DNA from: Kibdelosporangium sp. MJ126-NF4 | Lineage (GTDB): Bacteria; Actinomycetota; Actinomycetes; Mycobacteriales; Pseudonocardiaceae | Reading direction: 5' to 3' | NCBI RefSeq assembly: GCF_000826545.1 | Contig: NZ_CDME01000008.1 | Span: forward strand, 496,001-560,000 | DNA: 64,000 nucleotides | Translations under genes and position numbers: made by a program | Part shown: in pieces, positions 45,240-54,618 of the stretch | How the letters are laid out: every line of letters starts with the position of its first letter | Position numbering within the stretch: the stretch's first letter is position 1 | Notes under the pieces: model-generated | Seen by the model: the letters and a program-made list of their open reading frames with translations, nothing else | What the model was told of the DNA's origin: nothing | Databases searched by the model: none

Positions 45240-45297
45240 ACGGCGGCTCCCGGGCGTCGTCCCTCTGGCGCCCGGGTACCCCGTCACGACCTGGTTC

Positions 45298-47130
45298 TCA
45301 CTCCGCCAGCGTGTCGAGAACCTGCTGGCCGTATTTGGCAAGCTTGTTCTCGCCGACTCCGCTGATCCGGCCGAGTTCGTCGAGCGTCTGGGGTGTTGAC
45401 GTCGCGATCTGCCGAAGTGTTGCGTCGTGGAAGATCACGTACGCCGGAACGCCCTGTTCCTTGGCCGTCGCACCGCGCCACGCCCTGAGCTTCTCGAACA
45501 GCGGGGCAGCTTCCGCGGGCATGTCCACCACTGCCGCCGCGGCCTTCTTGGCAGTCTTGGCGGCCTTGGACGTGGCCTTGGTCACCTGTTCGCGGCGCAT
45601 CAGCACGGTGCGCTCCTTGCGCAACACCTCGGCGCTGCCGTCGGTCATCACCAACGTGCCGTAGTCGCCCTCGACCGCGATCAGTCCCTGCGCGAGCATC
45701 TGCCGGACCACGCCACGCCAGCCGCTTTCGGACAGTTCCTCGCCGATCCCGAACACCGTCAGCGTGTCGTGGTCGTGCTGGATGACCTTCGCGGTCTTGC
45801 GGCCAAGCAGGATGTCGATCACCTGCCCGGCGCCGAACTTCTGCCGACGCTCCTTGTGCAGCCGGAACACCGTCGACAGCAGTTTCTGCGCGGAGACCGT
45901 GCCGTCCCACGTCTCCGGCGGCACCAGACACGTGTCACAGTTGCCGCACGGCGTGCCTTCCTGCCCGAAGTACGCCAGCAGTTGGACCCGGCGGCACTCG
46001 ACGGTCTCGCACAGCCCGAGCATCGCGTCCAGGTGCTGGCCCTGCCGCCGCCGATGTGCGTCGTCGCCGTCGGACTGGTCGATCATCTTGCGCTGCTGCA
46101 CCACGTCCTGCAGCCCGTAGGCCAGCCACGCGGTCGACGGCAGTCCGTCGCGGCCCGCGCGGCCCGTCTCCTGGTAGTAGCCCTCGACCGATTTCGGCAG
46201 GTCCAGGTGCGCGACGAAGCGGACGTCCGGCTTGTCGATGCCCATCCCGAACGCGATGGTCGCGACCACGATCAGGCCGTCCTCGCGCAGGAACCGCGAC
46301 TGGTTCTCGGCACGCACCCGCGAATCCAGGCCGGCGTGGTACGGCACCGCGGGGATGCCGTTGGCGACCAGGAAGTCGGCCGTCTTCTCCACCGACGCGC
46401 GGGACAGGCAGTACACGATGCCCGCGTCACCCTGGTGCTCGGTGCGCAGCAGGTCGAGCAGTTGGCGCTTCGGGTCGGCCTTGGACACGATCCGGTACTG
46501 GATGTTGGGCCGGTCGAAGCTGGCCACGAAGTGCCGTGCCTCGCCCAGGTTGAGCCGGGACGCGATCTCCGTGTGCGTCGCCCTTGTCGCCGTCGCGGTC
46601 AGCGCGATCCGGGGCACGTTCGGCCAGCGCTCGTGCAGATCGGAGAGCCCGAGGTAGTCGGGCCGGAAGTCGTGGCCCCACTGCGCCACGCAGTGCGCCT
46701 CGTCGATGGCGAAGAGCGCGATCCGGCCGCGGTCGAGCAGTTCGAGCGTCGCGGGCACGCGCAGCCGTTCCGGCGCGAGGTACAGCAGGTCGAGCTCGCC
46801 TGCCTGGTACATCGCCTCGGTGAGCCTGCGTTCCTCGAAGTCCTGCGAGGAGTTCAGGAATCCCGCACGCACCCCGAGCGCGTTCAGCGCGTCCACCTGG
46901 TCCTGCATCAGGGCGATCAGGGGCGAGACGACGATCCCGACACCCGGCCGGACCAGCGCGGGGATCTGGTAGCAGAGAGACTTGCCGGCACCGGTCGGCA
47001 TCAGCACGAGCGCGTCGCCACCCGCGGCGACGTGCTCGACGATCGCCTCCTGCTCGCCACGGAACGTGTCGTAACCGAACACCCGGCGCAGGACCTCCTG
47101 TGCCGGGCTCACAGTTTCCAGCGGAGCCAC
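45298..47130 (-). CDS. recQ: ATP-dependent DNA helicase RecQ
   Basis: 610 residues, the usual RecQ layout. Walker A is [13 protein letters not shown] (about 43-55) and the DEAH box is [17 protein letters not shown]. Motifs V-VI appear in [18 protein letters not shown] and [13 protein letters not shown] zinc-binding segment with CGNCDTC (about 400) and RQC domain follow. An Ala/Lys-rich linker leads to a C-terminal HRDC domain ([12 protein letters not shown] ... [11 protein letters not shown]). It unwinds recombination and replication intermediates. Divergent from the alpha-oxoamine synthase gene with a 113-base gap. Confidence 0.95.
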   Translation of the reverse strand: MAPLETVSPAQEVLRRVFGYDTFRGEQEAIVEHVAAGGDALVLMPTGAGKSLCYQIPALVRPGVGIVVSPLIALMQDQVDALNALGVRAGFLNSSQDFEERRLTEAMYQAGELDLLYLAPERLRVPATLELLDRGRIALFAIDEAHCVAQWGHDFRPDYLGLSDLHERWPNVPRIALTATATRATHTEIASRLNLGEARHFVASFDRPNIQYRIVSKADPKRQLLDLLRTEHQGDAGIVYCLSRASVEKTADFLVANGIPAVPYHAGLDSRVRAENQSRFLREDGLIVVATIAFGMGIDKPDVRFVAHLDLPKSVEGYYQETGRAGRDGLPSTAWLAYGLQDVVQQRKMIDQSDGDDAHRRRQGQHLDAMLGLCETVECRRVQLLAYFGQEGTPCGNCDTCLVPPETWDGTVSAQKLLSTVFRLHKERRQKFGAGQVIDILLGRKTAKVIQHDHDTLTVFGIGEELSESGWRGVVRQMLAQGLIAVEGDYGTLVMTDGSAEVLRKERTVLMRREQVTKATSKAAKTAKKAAAAVVDMPAEAAPLFEKLRAWRGATAKEQGVPAYVIFHDATLRQIATSTPQTLDELGRISGVGENKLAKYGQQVLDTLAE

Positions 47131-47243
47131 CCGCCGATAGTAGACGCCCTTCTTCCCGTGTTGCGCCGGGCTTGCGGGCCGTGCGTAGAACTGCTGGTAG
47201 AGCGAAGTCCACCAGGAATGTGGTACGGGGTGAGGAGACGCAC

Positions 47244-48458
47244 GTGAACGCAGCGGAAGCCTGGCGGCATCTCGAGCCGAAGATCGAAGCGGTCGGCCAG
47301 CGGATCAGGCAGCTCGAATGGGACTCCAGTCGTCGCAACAACTTCGTGCCGTACACAGCGGACGGCAACACCCCGTACGTCATGCTCGACGGCGAGCGCC
47401 TGCTGATGATGTCCGGTTACGGCTACATCGGCCTCAACGGCGACTCGCGTGTCATTGCCGCGGCCAAGGCCGCGATCGACGAGTACGGCACCGGCACGCC
47501 CGGCGTGCGCGCGCTGGCGGGCACCATCCCGCTGCACGAGGAGCTCGAAGAGGAGGTGGCGCACTTCCTCGGCAGGGAGAGCGCGCTCGTGTTCAGCTCC
47601 GGCTACGCGGGCAACGTCGGCACGATCGGCGCGTTGTGCGGGCCCGGTGACACGATCTTCCTCGACAAGCTCGACCATGCGTCCATTGTGGACGGAGCGC
47701 AGCTGGCCGGTGCGACGCTGACCCGTTTCCGGCACAACGACCCCGGCCACCTGGACCGCAGGCTGGCGGCGGCCGGGCCGGGCGGGACGCGCCTGGTGAT
47801 CGTCGACAGCGTGTACTCGATGGACGGCGACATCGCGCCGCTGCCCGAACTGCGCGAGGTGTGCGACAGGCACAACGCGCTGCTGATGGTCGACGAGGCG
47901 CACGCGCTCGGCGTGATCGGCGCCACCGGCCGTGGCATCGAGGAGCACTTCGAGTACAAGGTCAAGGCGGACATCAAGGTCGGCACGCTGTCCAAGGCGG
48001 TCCCGGCCAACGGCGGCTGGATCGTCGGGTCGAAGCCGTTCATGGACTACGTCAAGCGGTTCGCCCGGCCGTTCCTGTTCTCCGCGGCGCTCGCCCCCGC
48101 CCAGGTCGGCGCGGCGCTGGAATCGTTGCGGATTCTCGACCGCGAGCCGGAGCGCGTGACCTACGCCCAACGCGAGTCGGCCCGGTTCCGTGACATCGTC
48201 AAGCAGGCCGGGTTCAACACCGCCGACAGCGAGACCGCGGTCGTGCCGTTGATCGTCGGTTCGGACCAGAACGCGTGGGACTACGCGAGCGCGCTGCGCA
48301 AGGCGGGCGTGATCGGCCTGCCGGTGATCAGCCCGGCGGTGCCACCAGGGCTGGCCAGGCTGCGGATCGCCATCACCGCCGCGCACAGCCGGGCGGACAT
48401 CGACTTCGCGATCGACGCGTTCGTCAGCGCCGCACGGCAGACGGGCCTGCTGTCATGA
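47244..48458 (+). CDS. Alpha-oxoamine synthase (PLP-dependent acyltransferase)
   Basis: 404 residues of the KBL/BioF/HemA/serine palmitoyltransferase family. [22 protein letters not shown] and [19 protein letters not shown] shape the PLP site, [10 protein letters not shown] stacks the ring, and K251 in [12 protein letters not shown] forms the Schiff base. Members condense an amino acid with an acyl thioester and release CO2, giving an alpha-amino ketone. The partner acyl group may come from the ketosynthase encoded next, whose start overlaps this stop (ATGA). GTG start with GAGGAG seven bases upstream. Biotin synthesis is unlikely because no other bio genes are present. Confidence 0.88.
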   Translation: MNAAEAWRHLEPKIEAVGQRIRQLEWDSSRRNNFVPYTADGNTPYVMLDGERLLMMSGYGYIGLNGDSRVIAAAKAAIDEYGTGTPGVRALAGTIPLHEELEEEVAHFLGRESALVFSSGYAGNVGTIGALCGPGDTIFLDKLDHASIVDGAQLAGATLTRFRHNDPGHLDRRLAAAGPGGTRLVIVDSVYSMDGDIAPLPELREVCDRHNALLMVDEAHALGVIGATGRGIEEHFEYKVKADIKVGTLSKAVPANGGWIVGSKPFMDYVKRFARPFLFSAALAPAQVGAALESLRILDREPERVTYAQRESARFRDIVKQAGFNTADSETAVVPLIVGSDQNAWDYASALRKAGVIGLPVISPAVPPGLARLRIAITAAHSRADIDFAIDAFVSAARQTGLLS

Positions 48459-49672
48459 TCGCGATCACCGGACTGGGCGTCGTCAGCCCGGCTGGCTCCA
48501 CAGTGGACGATTTCTGGACGACCGTGCTCGCCGGGAAGTCCGTGGCGGCGCCGCTGGAGGTCCAGGACGCGGCCGAGAACGACCTGCCGCGCTTCGGCTG
48601 TGCCGTCCGGGGCATCAACGACCTGAACCTGGTCACCGCCAAGGAAGCCCGCCGGATGGACCCGTTCGCCTGGTATGGCGTGTCCGCGGGACTGACCGCG
48701 TTCGCCGACGCCGGTTCGCCGACACCCGACCCGGGCCGGACCGCCGTGGTGGTGGGCAACGCCGTCGGCGGCCGCCGGACAACGGACAAGGACGCCCGCA
48801 ACTACTACCTGTTCGGGCCACAGCGGGTGAACCCGTTGCTGCCGTTGGTGAGCATGCCCAACGCGGCGGCCGCGACACTGGCGATGAAGCTGGGCTGGCG
48901 TGGGCCCGCGATGACGATCGCCACGACCTGCGCGGCGGGCGTGGACGCGATCGGCCAGGCCGTGTTGATGCTGCGCGCCAACCGGGCGGACGTGGTGCTC
49001 GCCGGTGGCGCGGAGTCCACGGTCAGTCCGTTGACGCTCGCTGCCTTCGGCAAGCTGAACGCCGTGTCCAACCGGCATGACGCGCCGGACAGGGCATCGC
49101 GGCCGTTCGACAAGGACCGCGACGGCTTCGTGATGGGCGAGGGCGCGGGATTCGTCGTCCTGGAACGCCTGGAGGACGCCACGGCCCGAGGCGCACGGAT
49201 CCACGGCATCGTGGCGGGCTACGGCTGCACGGCGGACGCGTACCACCTGTCGATGCCGTTGCCCGACGGCTCCTCGGCCGTGGCCGCGATGTCGCAGGCG
49301 ATCACCGACGCGGGCCTGCAGCCGTCGGACATCGTGCACGTGAACGCGCACGGCACGTCGACACCGTTGAACGACCGTGCCGAGGCCAACGCCCTGCAGA
49401 AGGTCTTCGGCCCCGGCGGCCCGCCGGTCACGTCGACCAAGGGCGTGATCGGCCACCTGATCGGCGCGGCGGGGGCCGTCGAGGCGATCGCGACCGTGCT
49501 GACGCTCCAGAACGCCGTGGTCCCGCCGACCGCGAACCACGAGGAGCTCGAACCGGGCATGGAGATCGACGTGGTGCACGGCCACCCACGCCCGATCACG
49601 CCCGGCCCGGCTCTGTCGAACTCGTTCGGGTTCGGCGGGCACAACGCGTGCCTGGTCCTCACTCCTCCCTAA
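48455..49672 (+). CDS. Beta-ketoacyl-ACP synthase II-like enzyme
   Basis: 405 residues with the thiolase fold. C159 in ATTCAAGVDAIGQA is the acyl-binding nucleophile; NAHGTSTPLND and STKGVIGHLIGAAG contain the two active-site histidines; NSFGFGGHNACLVL closes the protein. FabF-like enzymes extend acyl-ACP by two carbons. Lying in a coupled pair with the oxoamine synthase, it probably serves a special lipid or metabolite rather than bulk fatty-acid synthesis. It ends in a 4-base overlap with the convergent SDR gene. Confidence 0.92.
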   Translation: MIAITGLGVVSPAGSTVDDFWTTVLAGKSVAAPLEVQDAAENDLPRFGCAVRGINDLNLVTAKEARRMDPFAWYGVSAGLTAFADAGSPTPDPGRTAVVVGNAVGGRRTTDKDARNYYLFGPQRVNPLLPLVSMPNAAAATLAMKLGWRGPAMTIATTCAAGVDAIGQAVLMLRANRADVVLAGGAESTVSPLTLAAFGKLNAVSNRHDAPDRASRPFDKDRDGFVMGEGAGFVVLERLEDATARGARIHGIVAGYGCTADAYHLSMPLPDGSSAVAAMSQAITDAGLQPSDIVHVNAHGTSTPLNDRAEANALQKVFGPGGPPVTSTKGVIGHLIGAAGAVEAIATVLTLQNAVVPPTANHEELEPGMEIDVVHGHPRPITPGPALSNSFGFGGHNACLVLTPP

Positions 49673-50391
49673 CGGGTGGTGTACGCGCCGCCGTTGACGT
49701 GGATGTTCTGCCCGGTCATGTGCCGTGCTCCCGGTGATGCCAGGAACTCCACGATCGCGGCGACATCGTCGGGTACAGCTGTGCGCTTGTTGTGTGTCGC
49801 GTCGATCAACTGGGCGATGCGTTCGTCGCTGAGCTGCCCGTTGAAGAACTCCGTTTCTGCGATGTATCCGGGCGATACCGTGTTGGCGGTGACACCCTTC
49901 GGCCCGACCTCCGCCGACAGGCCCGCTGTCCAGGCGGCGACGGCCGCTTTGGCCGCGCCGTAGGAGGATCCGGCGTACTCGGCGGCGATCGATCCGACGT
50001 TGACGATCGCGCCGCCATGGGGGATCGCGGGCAGCAGCGCGGTGGTGGTGAGGACGGTGCCGAGCAGGTTGGCGTCGAGGTTGGCCTGCCAGGCGGCGGC
50101 GATGCCTTCGAGTGTGTCGTCGCTGGCCGGACGGTGGAAGTCGGTGTTCCCACCAGCCATGTTGACCAGCACGTCGACGCGGTCGCCGACCTGCCGGGCC
50201 AGCGAGCGGATGTCGTCGGGCGAGGTGACGTCGGAGCGGATCGCGCGGACGCCGAGTGCCTTCGCGGTGTCCGCCAGGGCGTTCTCGTCACGGCCGGTGA
50301 TCACCACGTCGTCCCCTGCCTTGCTGAAGCGTTCGGCGACCGCACGGCCGATGCCCTTGCTGCCGCCGGTCACGACCACGATTCGAGCCAC
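49669..50391 (-). CDS. Short-chain dehydrogenase/reductase
   Basis: 240 residues, classical SDR. The cofactor loop is VVTGGSKGIGRA (about 7-18), NMAGG replaces the common NNAG, and the catalytic Ser, Tyr and Lys are in VNVGSIAAEYAGSSYGAAKAA, split over the active-site strand and helix. The C-terminus ends GQNIHVNGGAYTTR. It is probably NADP-dependent (Arg after the second strand, TGRDE). Divergent from the MarR gene with a tandem operator between; likely its target. Function may be detoxification or fatty-acyl reduction. Confidence 0.9.
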   Translation of the reverse strand: MARIVVVTGGSKGIGRAVAERFSKAGDDVVITGRDENALADTAKALGVRAIRSDVTSPDDIRSLARQVGDRVDVLVNMAGGNTDFHRPASDDTLEGIAAAWQANLDANLLGTVLTTTALLPAIPHGGAIVNVGSIAAEYAGSSYGAAKAAVAAWTAGLSAEVGPKGVTANTVSPGYIAETEFFNGQLSDERIAQLIDATHNKRTAVPDDVAAIVEFLASPGARHMTGQNIHVNGGAYTTR

Positions 50392-50409
50392 GGGTACTCC
50401 TCCTGTATG

Positions 50410-50435
50410 TTTAGCTCTAAACGTTTAGCTCTAAA
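50410..50435. promoter_or_regulatory. Tandem MarR operator
   Basis: TTTAGCTCTAAA occurs twice in direct order (50410-50421 and 50424-50435). Each copy is an imperfect palindrome with 5-base arms; outer TGTA/TACA extend the symmetry. It lies between the SDR and MarR starts and is AT-rich, typical of MarR-family sites. Confidence 0.65.
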
Positions 50436-50452
50436 TGTACAGGAGGATCCTG

Positions 50453-51001
50453 GTGACTGGTGCCGGGGATGGCTACCCGTTCGACACGCCCGCCGAGACC
50501 AGCGCCGCGTCCATCGCCGAGGCCTGGCGCAGGGAACTGCCCGGCGTCGCTGCGGGCTCGATCGAGATCATCACGCCGTTGTGGCAGGTCGCGAAGCTCC
50601 TCGCGGACGAGCGGATGCGGACGCTCCGGCGACTGCGAGTGGAGCCCGCGACGCTCGACCTGCTCAGCACGCTGCGCCGCGCGGGCACGCCCTACACACT
50701 GACCACCCGGCAGATCGCAGAGCGGACGTTCGTCACAGCCGGGGCCATCTCCCAGCGAGTCGCCCGCGCCGAACAGGCAGGCCTGGTGACCCGCGCCAAG
50801 TCCACCGCGTCACGGCGCGCCGTCGCCGTCACGCTCACCCCGGCCGGTCACGAGCTGGTCGAGTCCACCGTTCGTGACCTGCTCGAACATGAGGAATCAC
50901 TGGTCGCGGCCTTGACCGGGCGTCAGCGATCCGAGCTCGCCACGTCGCTCAACGACCTGGTCGGCAGCCTCCGTCAGAGGGGGCATGTGACGGGTGCGTA
51001 G
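50453..51001 (+). CDS. MarR family transcriptional regulator
   Basis: 182 residues. The winged HTH is visible as LTTRQIAERTFVTAGAISQRVARAEQAGLVTR, continuing through the wing (SRRAVAVTLTPAGHELV). The longer N-terminus (about 60 residues) forms the dimer helices. The start is the GTG at 50453: AGGAGG lies 6 bases upstream and is inside the longer frame, whose ATG at 50435 also falls in the operator. Divergent from the SDR gene that it probably represses until a small aromatic or lipid ligand binds. Confidence 0.88.
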   Translation: MTGAGDGYPFDTPAETSAASIAEAWRRELPGVAAGSIEIITPLWQVAKLLADERMRTLRRLRVEPATLDLLSTLRRAGTPYTLTTRQIAERTFVTAGAISQRVARAEQAGLVTRAKSTASRRAVAVTLTPAGHELVESTVRDLLEHEESLVAALTGRQRSELATSLNDLVGSLRQRGHVTGA

Positions 51002-51087
51002 GCCTGTCACGTACATCCACGGGAGTACGCCAGGAGACATCCTGGGCCGGATGGCACAGGCGCCTCCAACGACGAGCATCTATACCC

Positions 51088-51471
51088 GTGAAGAAGAAAC
51101 CGTGGATATGGGTGTTGCGCGTGTCAGGCGTGCTGTTCCTGGTCACCGTGCTCGGCCAGGCGTTGCTGGCGGGCCTGTTCGTCTCCGGGGACATCGGGTT
51201 CCTCAACATGCACGAACTCAACGGCACGATCGTCGGGGTCGCGTCCATCGTGTGGCTGGTCGCCGCGCTGGCACTGCGGGCACCGAGACTGATCCTGGTC
51301 GGCGCGGTCGCGCTGACCGCGACGGGCGCGCAGATCGGCCTCGGCCACTCCCGCGGTCTCGAACTGCACATTCCGCTGGGAGTCCTGCTGTTCGGCGCGG
51401 CCATCGTGGTGACCATGCTGTCCTTCTCCTACCGTGCGGAATCCGCTGCCCCACGTGTGGAGTCCGCATGA
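51088..51471 (+). CDS. Four-helix membrane protein coupled to laccase gene
   Basis: 127 residues with four predicted membrane helices (about 8-30, 43-62, 67-85, 93-113) and conserved-looking polar spots LNMHELNG and LGHSRGLELHIPLG, where His residues face the membrane. These could bind haem or copper. The family is not recognised with certainty; small four-helix haem/copper proteins are one possibility. GTG start without a clear ribosome site. Its stop overlaps the laccase start by four bases, so the products are made together. Confidence 0.7.
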   Translation: MKKKPWIWVLRVSGVLFLVTVLGQALLAGLFVSGDIGFLNMHELNGTIVGVASIVWLVAALALRAPRLILVGAVALTATGAQIGLGHSRGLELHIPLGVLLFGAAIVVTMLSFSYRAESAAPRVESA

Positions 51472-52913
51472 CCACGCGGCGGGGTTTTCTCGGTCTGGCG
51501 GCCGGTGCCGCGGTACTGGGGACGGCCGGTTTCGTGGTCGCCGCCGAGGCGGGCAACAACGGGCTGCTGCGCAGCAAACGTCCGTTGCCGACGCCGTTCA
51601 CGGTGCCGCTGCCGATCCCGCAGCCCAAGCGGCCGACCCGGGTCGAAGGCGGCGTGGAGTACTACACGCTGATCCAGCGCAACGCCGAGATGGAGATCCT
51701 CCCCGGCGTCAAAACCTGGATCTGGGGATACGACGGGACTTTCCCCGGCCCGACATTCCACTTGCGACGGGATCGCAAGGCGGTCGTCGAACTGCGCAAC
51801 GACCTCGGCGCGCCGACCTCGTTGCACCTGCACGGTGGGGTGACGCCACCGGAGTCCGACGGCTATCCGACGGACCTCGTGAAGCCGTTGAACTCCAAGA
51901 CATACACGTATCCCGTGAACCAGCGCGCGGCCACGCTGTGGTACCACGATCACCGGATGGACTACACCGCGCCGCAGGTGTGGCGTGGCCTCGCCGGGAT
52001 GTGCCTGGTCAGCGACTCCGAAGAGGACAAGCTCGACCTGCCGAGGGAGAAGTACGACATTCCCCTGCTGCTGGCCGATCGCGCGTTCGACGCGGACGGC
52101 TCCCTGATGTACCCCGCGCTGACCACCGGGCCAGGAGTGGAAAAGGACTACGCCAACGGCGTCATGGGTGACGTGATCCTGGTCAACGGCGCGCCGTGGC
52201 CGGTGCTCGATGTGGACGCGACCCGCTACCGGCTGCGGATCGTCAACGGCTCCAACGCCCGCCGCTACGAACTCGCGCTCGACCCGGGCGGGGACCTCGT
52301 CCAGATCGGCAGTGACGTCGGTCTGTTGGAGAAGCCGGTCGAGCACAGCAGCTTGATCGTCGCGCCGGGTGAACGTTTCGACGTGCTGGTCGACTTCTCC
52401 GCGTACTCGGTCGGTACCGAGGTCACGATGGTCGACCGGCTCGACGGCCAGGTCATGCGGTTCAAGGTCGCCCGGCCCGGTCCGAAGAGCGCTCCCGTGC
52501 CGGAACGGTTGGCGGAGTACGAGAAGCTCGAGACCGCGAGCGTGACGCGGACGTTCGACTTCCGCACCACGATGGAACACAACAGCGCTCGCATGTGGAC
52601 GATCAACGACGAGATGTACAAGCCGGGGGACGTGATTGCCACACCGAAGCTCGGTTCGGTGGAGAAGTGGCGACTGACGAGCGACTTCCACCATCCGGTG
52701 CACCTGCACCTCGCACACTTCCAGGTGGTGAAGCGCGGCGGCGGCGGACCGCAGAAGCGGGACTCCGGCTGGAAGGACACTGTGGACATTCGGCCGTACG
52801 AGACCGTCGAGGTGCTCGCCCGGTTCGACGGCTACCGCGGCAGGTACATGATGCACTGCCACAACCTGGAGCACGAGGACATGGCGATGATGGCGGACTT
52901 CATCGTCGGTTGA
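51468..52913 (+). CDS. Tat-exported multicopper oxidase (laccase/CotA-like)
   Basis: 481 residues. A Tat signal ([20 protein letters not shown]) leads to three cupredoxin domains. The four copper motifs are in normal order: HLHGG (about 118-122), WYHDHRMDY (about 160), [10 protein letters not shown] (about 410) and [12 protein letters not shown] (about 465), the last giving the type 1 site with its axial Met. It would oxidise phenols, metals or bilirubin-like compounds at the cell surface. Co-translated with the membrane protein upstream. The stop codon overlaps the -35 box of the ahcY promoter. Confidence 0.92.
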   Translation: MTTRRGFLGLAAGAAVLGTAGFVVAAEAGNNGLLRSKRPLPTPFTVPLPIPQPKRPTRVEGGVEYYTLIQRNAEMEILPGVKTWIWGYDGTFPGPTFHLRRDRKAVVELRNDLGAPTSLHLHGGVTPPESDGYPTDLVKPLNSKTYTYPVNQRAATLWYHDHRMDYTAPQVWRGLAGMCLVSDSEEDKLDLPREKYDIPLLLADRAFDADGSLMYPALTTGPGVEKDYANGVMGDVILVNGAPWPVLDVDATRYRLRIVNGSNARRYELALDPGGDLVQIGSDVGLLEKPVEHSSLIVAPGERFDVLVDFSAYSVGTEVTMVDRLDGQVMRFKVARPGPKSAPVPERLAEYEKLETASVTRTFDFRTTMEHNSARMWTINDEMYKPGDVIATPKLGSVEKWRLTSDFHHPVHLHLAHFQVVKRGGGGPQKRDSGWKDTVDIRPYETVEVLARFDGYRGRYMMHCHNLEHEDMAMMADFIVG

Positions 52914-52939
52914 CAGCCCTGCGGGCCGTCTGCCAACCT
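52910..52939 (+). promoter_or_regulatory. ahcY promoter overlapping the laccase stop codon
   Basis: TTGACA (52910-52915) includes the laccase stop TGA. After 18 bases comes CAACCT (52934-52939), a weak -10. Transcription would begin about 52946, exactly at the first stem of the SAH riboswitch. Confidence 0.55.
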
Positions 52940-52946
52940 GGATTCA

Positions 52947-53034
52947 GGTCGAGAGGCGCTGCAACGGGCTCTGCGGAGTCCGCCACGCTCGACCTGTACC
53001 ACTGACTGCAAGGGCGCCTCCTGTAACCAGGAGG
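52947..53034 (+). ncRNA. SAH riboswitch upstream of ahcY
   Basis: The layout matches the S-adenosylhomocysteine riboswitch (RF01057 type). GGTCGAG (52947-52953) pairs with CTCGACC (52988-52994); AGGCGCTGCAACGGGC lies between, closing an inner GC stem. AGGCGC (52954-52959) can form the pseudoknot with GCGCCT (53014-53019). CCTCCTG (53017-53023) can instead pair with CAGGAGG (53028-53034), which is the ribosome site of ahcY. The pseudoknot uses the first bases of that sequestering arm, so SAH binding should free the ribosome site: a translational ON switch. Confidence 0.9.
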
Positions 53035-53040
53035 TGTTTT

Positions 53041-54492
53041 GTGCACAAGACCGTAAACGGTCTCGAATTCGCTGTCAAAGATCTTTCGCTCGCGGATTTC
53101 GGTCGTAAGGAGATCGAGCTCGCCGAGCACGAAATGCCAGGTCTGATGGCTATCCGGCGTGAGTACGCCGACCGCCAGCCGCTTGCGGGAGCCCGCGTCG
53201 CCGGGTCGTTGCACATGACGATCCAGACCGCCGTGCTGATCGAGACCCTGGTCGACCTCGGCGCGGAGGTCCGCTGGGTCTCCTGCAACATCTTCTCCAC
53301 GCAGGACCACGCCGCCGCTGCGGTCGTCGTCGGCCGGACCGGAACCCCGGAAGCACCGGCGGGCACCCCCGTGTTCGCCTGGAAGGGTGAATCCCTCGAG
53401 GAATACTGGTGGTGCACCGACCAGTTGTTCCAGTTCTCCGGTGGCCAGGCGCCCAACATGATCGTCGACGACGGTGGCGACGCGACACTGCTGGTCCACA
53501 AGGGCGTGGAGTTCGAGGCCGCGGGCGCGGTCCCGCAGCCGACGGACGACGACAACGAGGAATACCGGCTGATCCTCAAGACACTGGCGGACAGCCTGGC
53601 CCGTGACCCGAAGCGGTTCACCAAGGTGGCGGCCGAGATCCGTGGCGTGACCGAGGAAACGACCAACGGCGTCAAGCGGCTGTACAAGCTCGCGCAGGAC
53701 GGCGAGCTGCTGTTCCCGGCGATCAACGTCAACGACTCGGTGACGAAGTCGAAGTTCGACAACAAGTACGGAATCCGGCATTCGCTGGTCGACGGGATCA
53801 ACCGGGCGACGGACGTGATGCTCGGTGGCAAGCTCGCGGTCATCTGCGGCTATGGCGATGTCGGCAAGGGCGCGGCGGAGTCGCTGCGCGGTCAGGGCGC
53901 TCGTGTGGTCGTCACCGAGATCGACCCGATCTGCGCGCTGCAGGCGTCGATGGAGGGCCTTGAGGTCGTCGAACTGGACGACGTCGTGCACAAGGGCGAC
54001 ATCTTCATCACGACGACCGGCAACTACGGCATCATCTCGGCCGCGCAGATGGCGAAGATGAAGCACAACGCGATCGTCGGCAACGTCGGCCACTTCGACA
54101 ACGAGATCGACATGGCCGGGCTCGCCAAGATCGACGGCATCCAGAAGATCGAGATCAAGCCCCAGGTGCACGTGTGGAAGTTCCCCGACGGGCACGCGAT
54201 CATCGTGCTGTCCGAGGGCAGGCTGCTCAACCTGGGCAACGCGACGGGCCACCCGTCGTTCGTGATGTCGAACTCCTTCACCAACCAGGCGATCGCCCAG
54301 ATCGAACTCTTCACCAAGCCGGGCGAGTACGAGAAGGACGTCTACCGGCTGCCGAAGCACCTCGACGAGAAGGTGGCACGGCTGCACCTGGACGCGTTGG
54401 GCGTGCGGCTCACCAAGCTGACCAAGGAGCAGGCGGAGTACATCGGCGTGGACGTGGAAGGCCCGTTCAAGCCGGACCACTACCGCTACTGA
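53041..54492 (+). CDS. ahcY: Adenosylhomocysteinase
   Basis: 483 residues. SAH hydrolase splits S-adenosylhomocysteine into adenosine and homocysteine, relieving product inhibition of methyltransferases. N-terminal [14 protein letters not shown], substrate region [23 protein letters not shown], the NAD loop [11 protein letters not shown] (about 265) and C-terminal KPDHYRY with the cofactor-contacting Lys and Tyr are all present. The insertion after DDGGDATL is that of actinobacterial and eukaryotic long forms. GTG start, AGGAGG six bases upstream inside the riboswitch. Followed by two strong hairpins. Confidence 0.97.
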   Translation: MHKTVNGLEFAVKDLSLADFGRKEIELAEHEMPGLMAIRREYADRQPLAGARVAGSLHMTIQTAVLIETLVDLGAEVRWVSCNIFSTQDHAAAAVVVGRTGTPEAPAGTPVFAWKGESLEEYWWCTDQLFQFSGGQAPNMIVDDGGDATLLVHKGVEFEAAGAVPQPTDDDNEEYRLILKTLADSLARDPKRFTKVAAEIRGVTEETTNGVKRLYKLAQDGELLFPAINVNDSVTKSKFDNKYGIRHSLVDGINRATDVMLGGKLAVICGYGDVGKGAAESLRGQGARVVVTEIDPICALQASMEGLEVVELDDVVHKGDIFITTTGNYGIISAAQMAKMKHNAIVGNVGHFDNEIDMAGLAKIDGIQKIEIKPQVHVWKFPDGHAIIVLSEGRLLNLGNATGHPSFVMSNSFTNQAIAQIELFTKPGEYEKDVYRLPKHLDEKVARLHLDALGVRLTKLTKEQAEYIGVDVEGPFKPDHYRY

Positions 54493-54506
54493 GAAAAAAA
54501 GAACTT

Positions 54507-54556
54507 CCTCGCGGGTACTCGGTCTAAAACCGAGCTGCGGCCGAGTACCCGCGAGG
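54507..54556. terminator. Terminator hairpin after ahcY
   Basis: CCTCGCGGGTACTCGG (54507-54522) pairs perfectly with CCGAGTACCCGCGAGG (54541-54556). A run of A before it (54494-54500) would be a U-tract for transcripts from the minus strand, so it may work in both directions. Confidence 0.75.
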
Positions 54557-54570
54557 GAACCCAGGTAAAC

Positions 54571-54618
54571 CCTCGTGAGTGGTTGATCCGGTTCTAACCG
54601 GACCAACCACTCACGAGG
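54571..54618. terminator. Bidirectional terminator, copy 2 of CTCGTGAGTG palindrome family
   Basis: CCTCGTGAGTGGTTG (54571-54585) pairs with CAACCACTCACGAGG (54604-54618), and inside TCCGGTT-CT-AACCGGA completes about 22 pairs with one mismatch. Five T follow on the plus strand. It lies between convergent ahcY and the hydrolase gene, whose stop is inside the hairpin. Confidence 0.8.

Noticed and set aside
47244..48458. Biotin synthesis gene bioF
   Set aside because: Family matches, but no other bio genes are nearby and it is coupled to a ketosynthase; calling it bioF would be unsafe.
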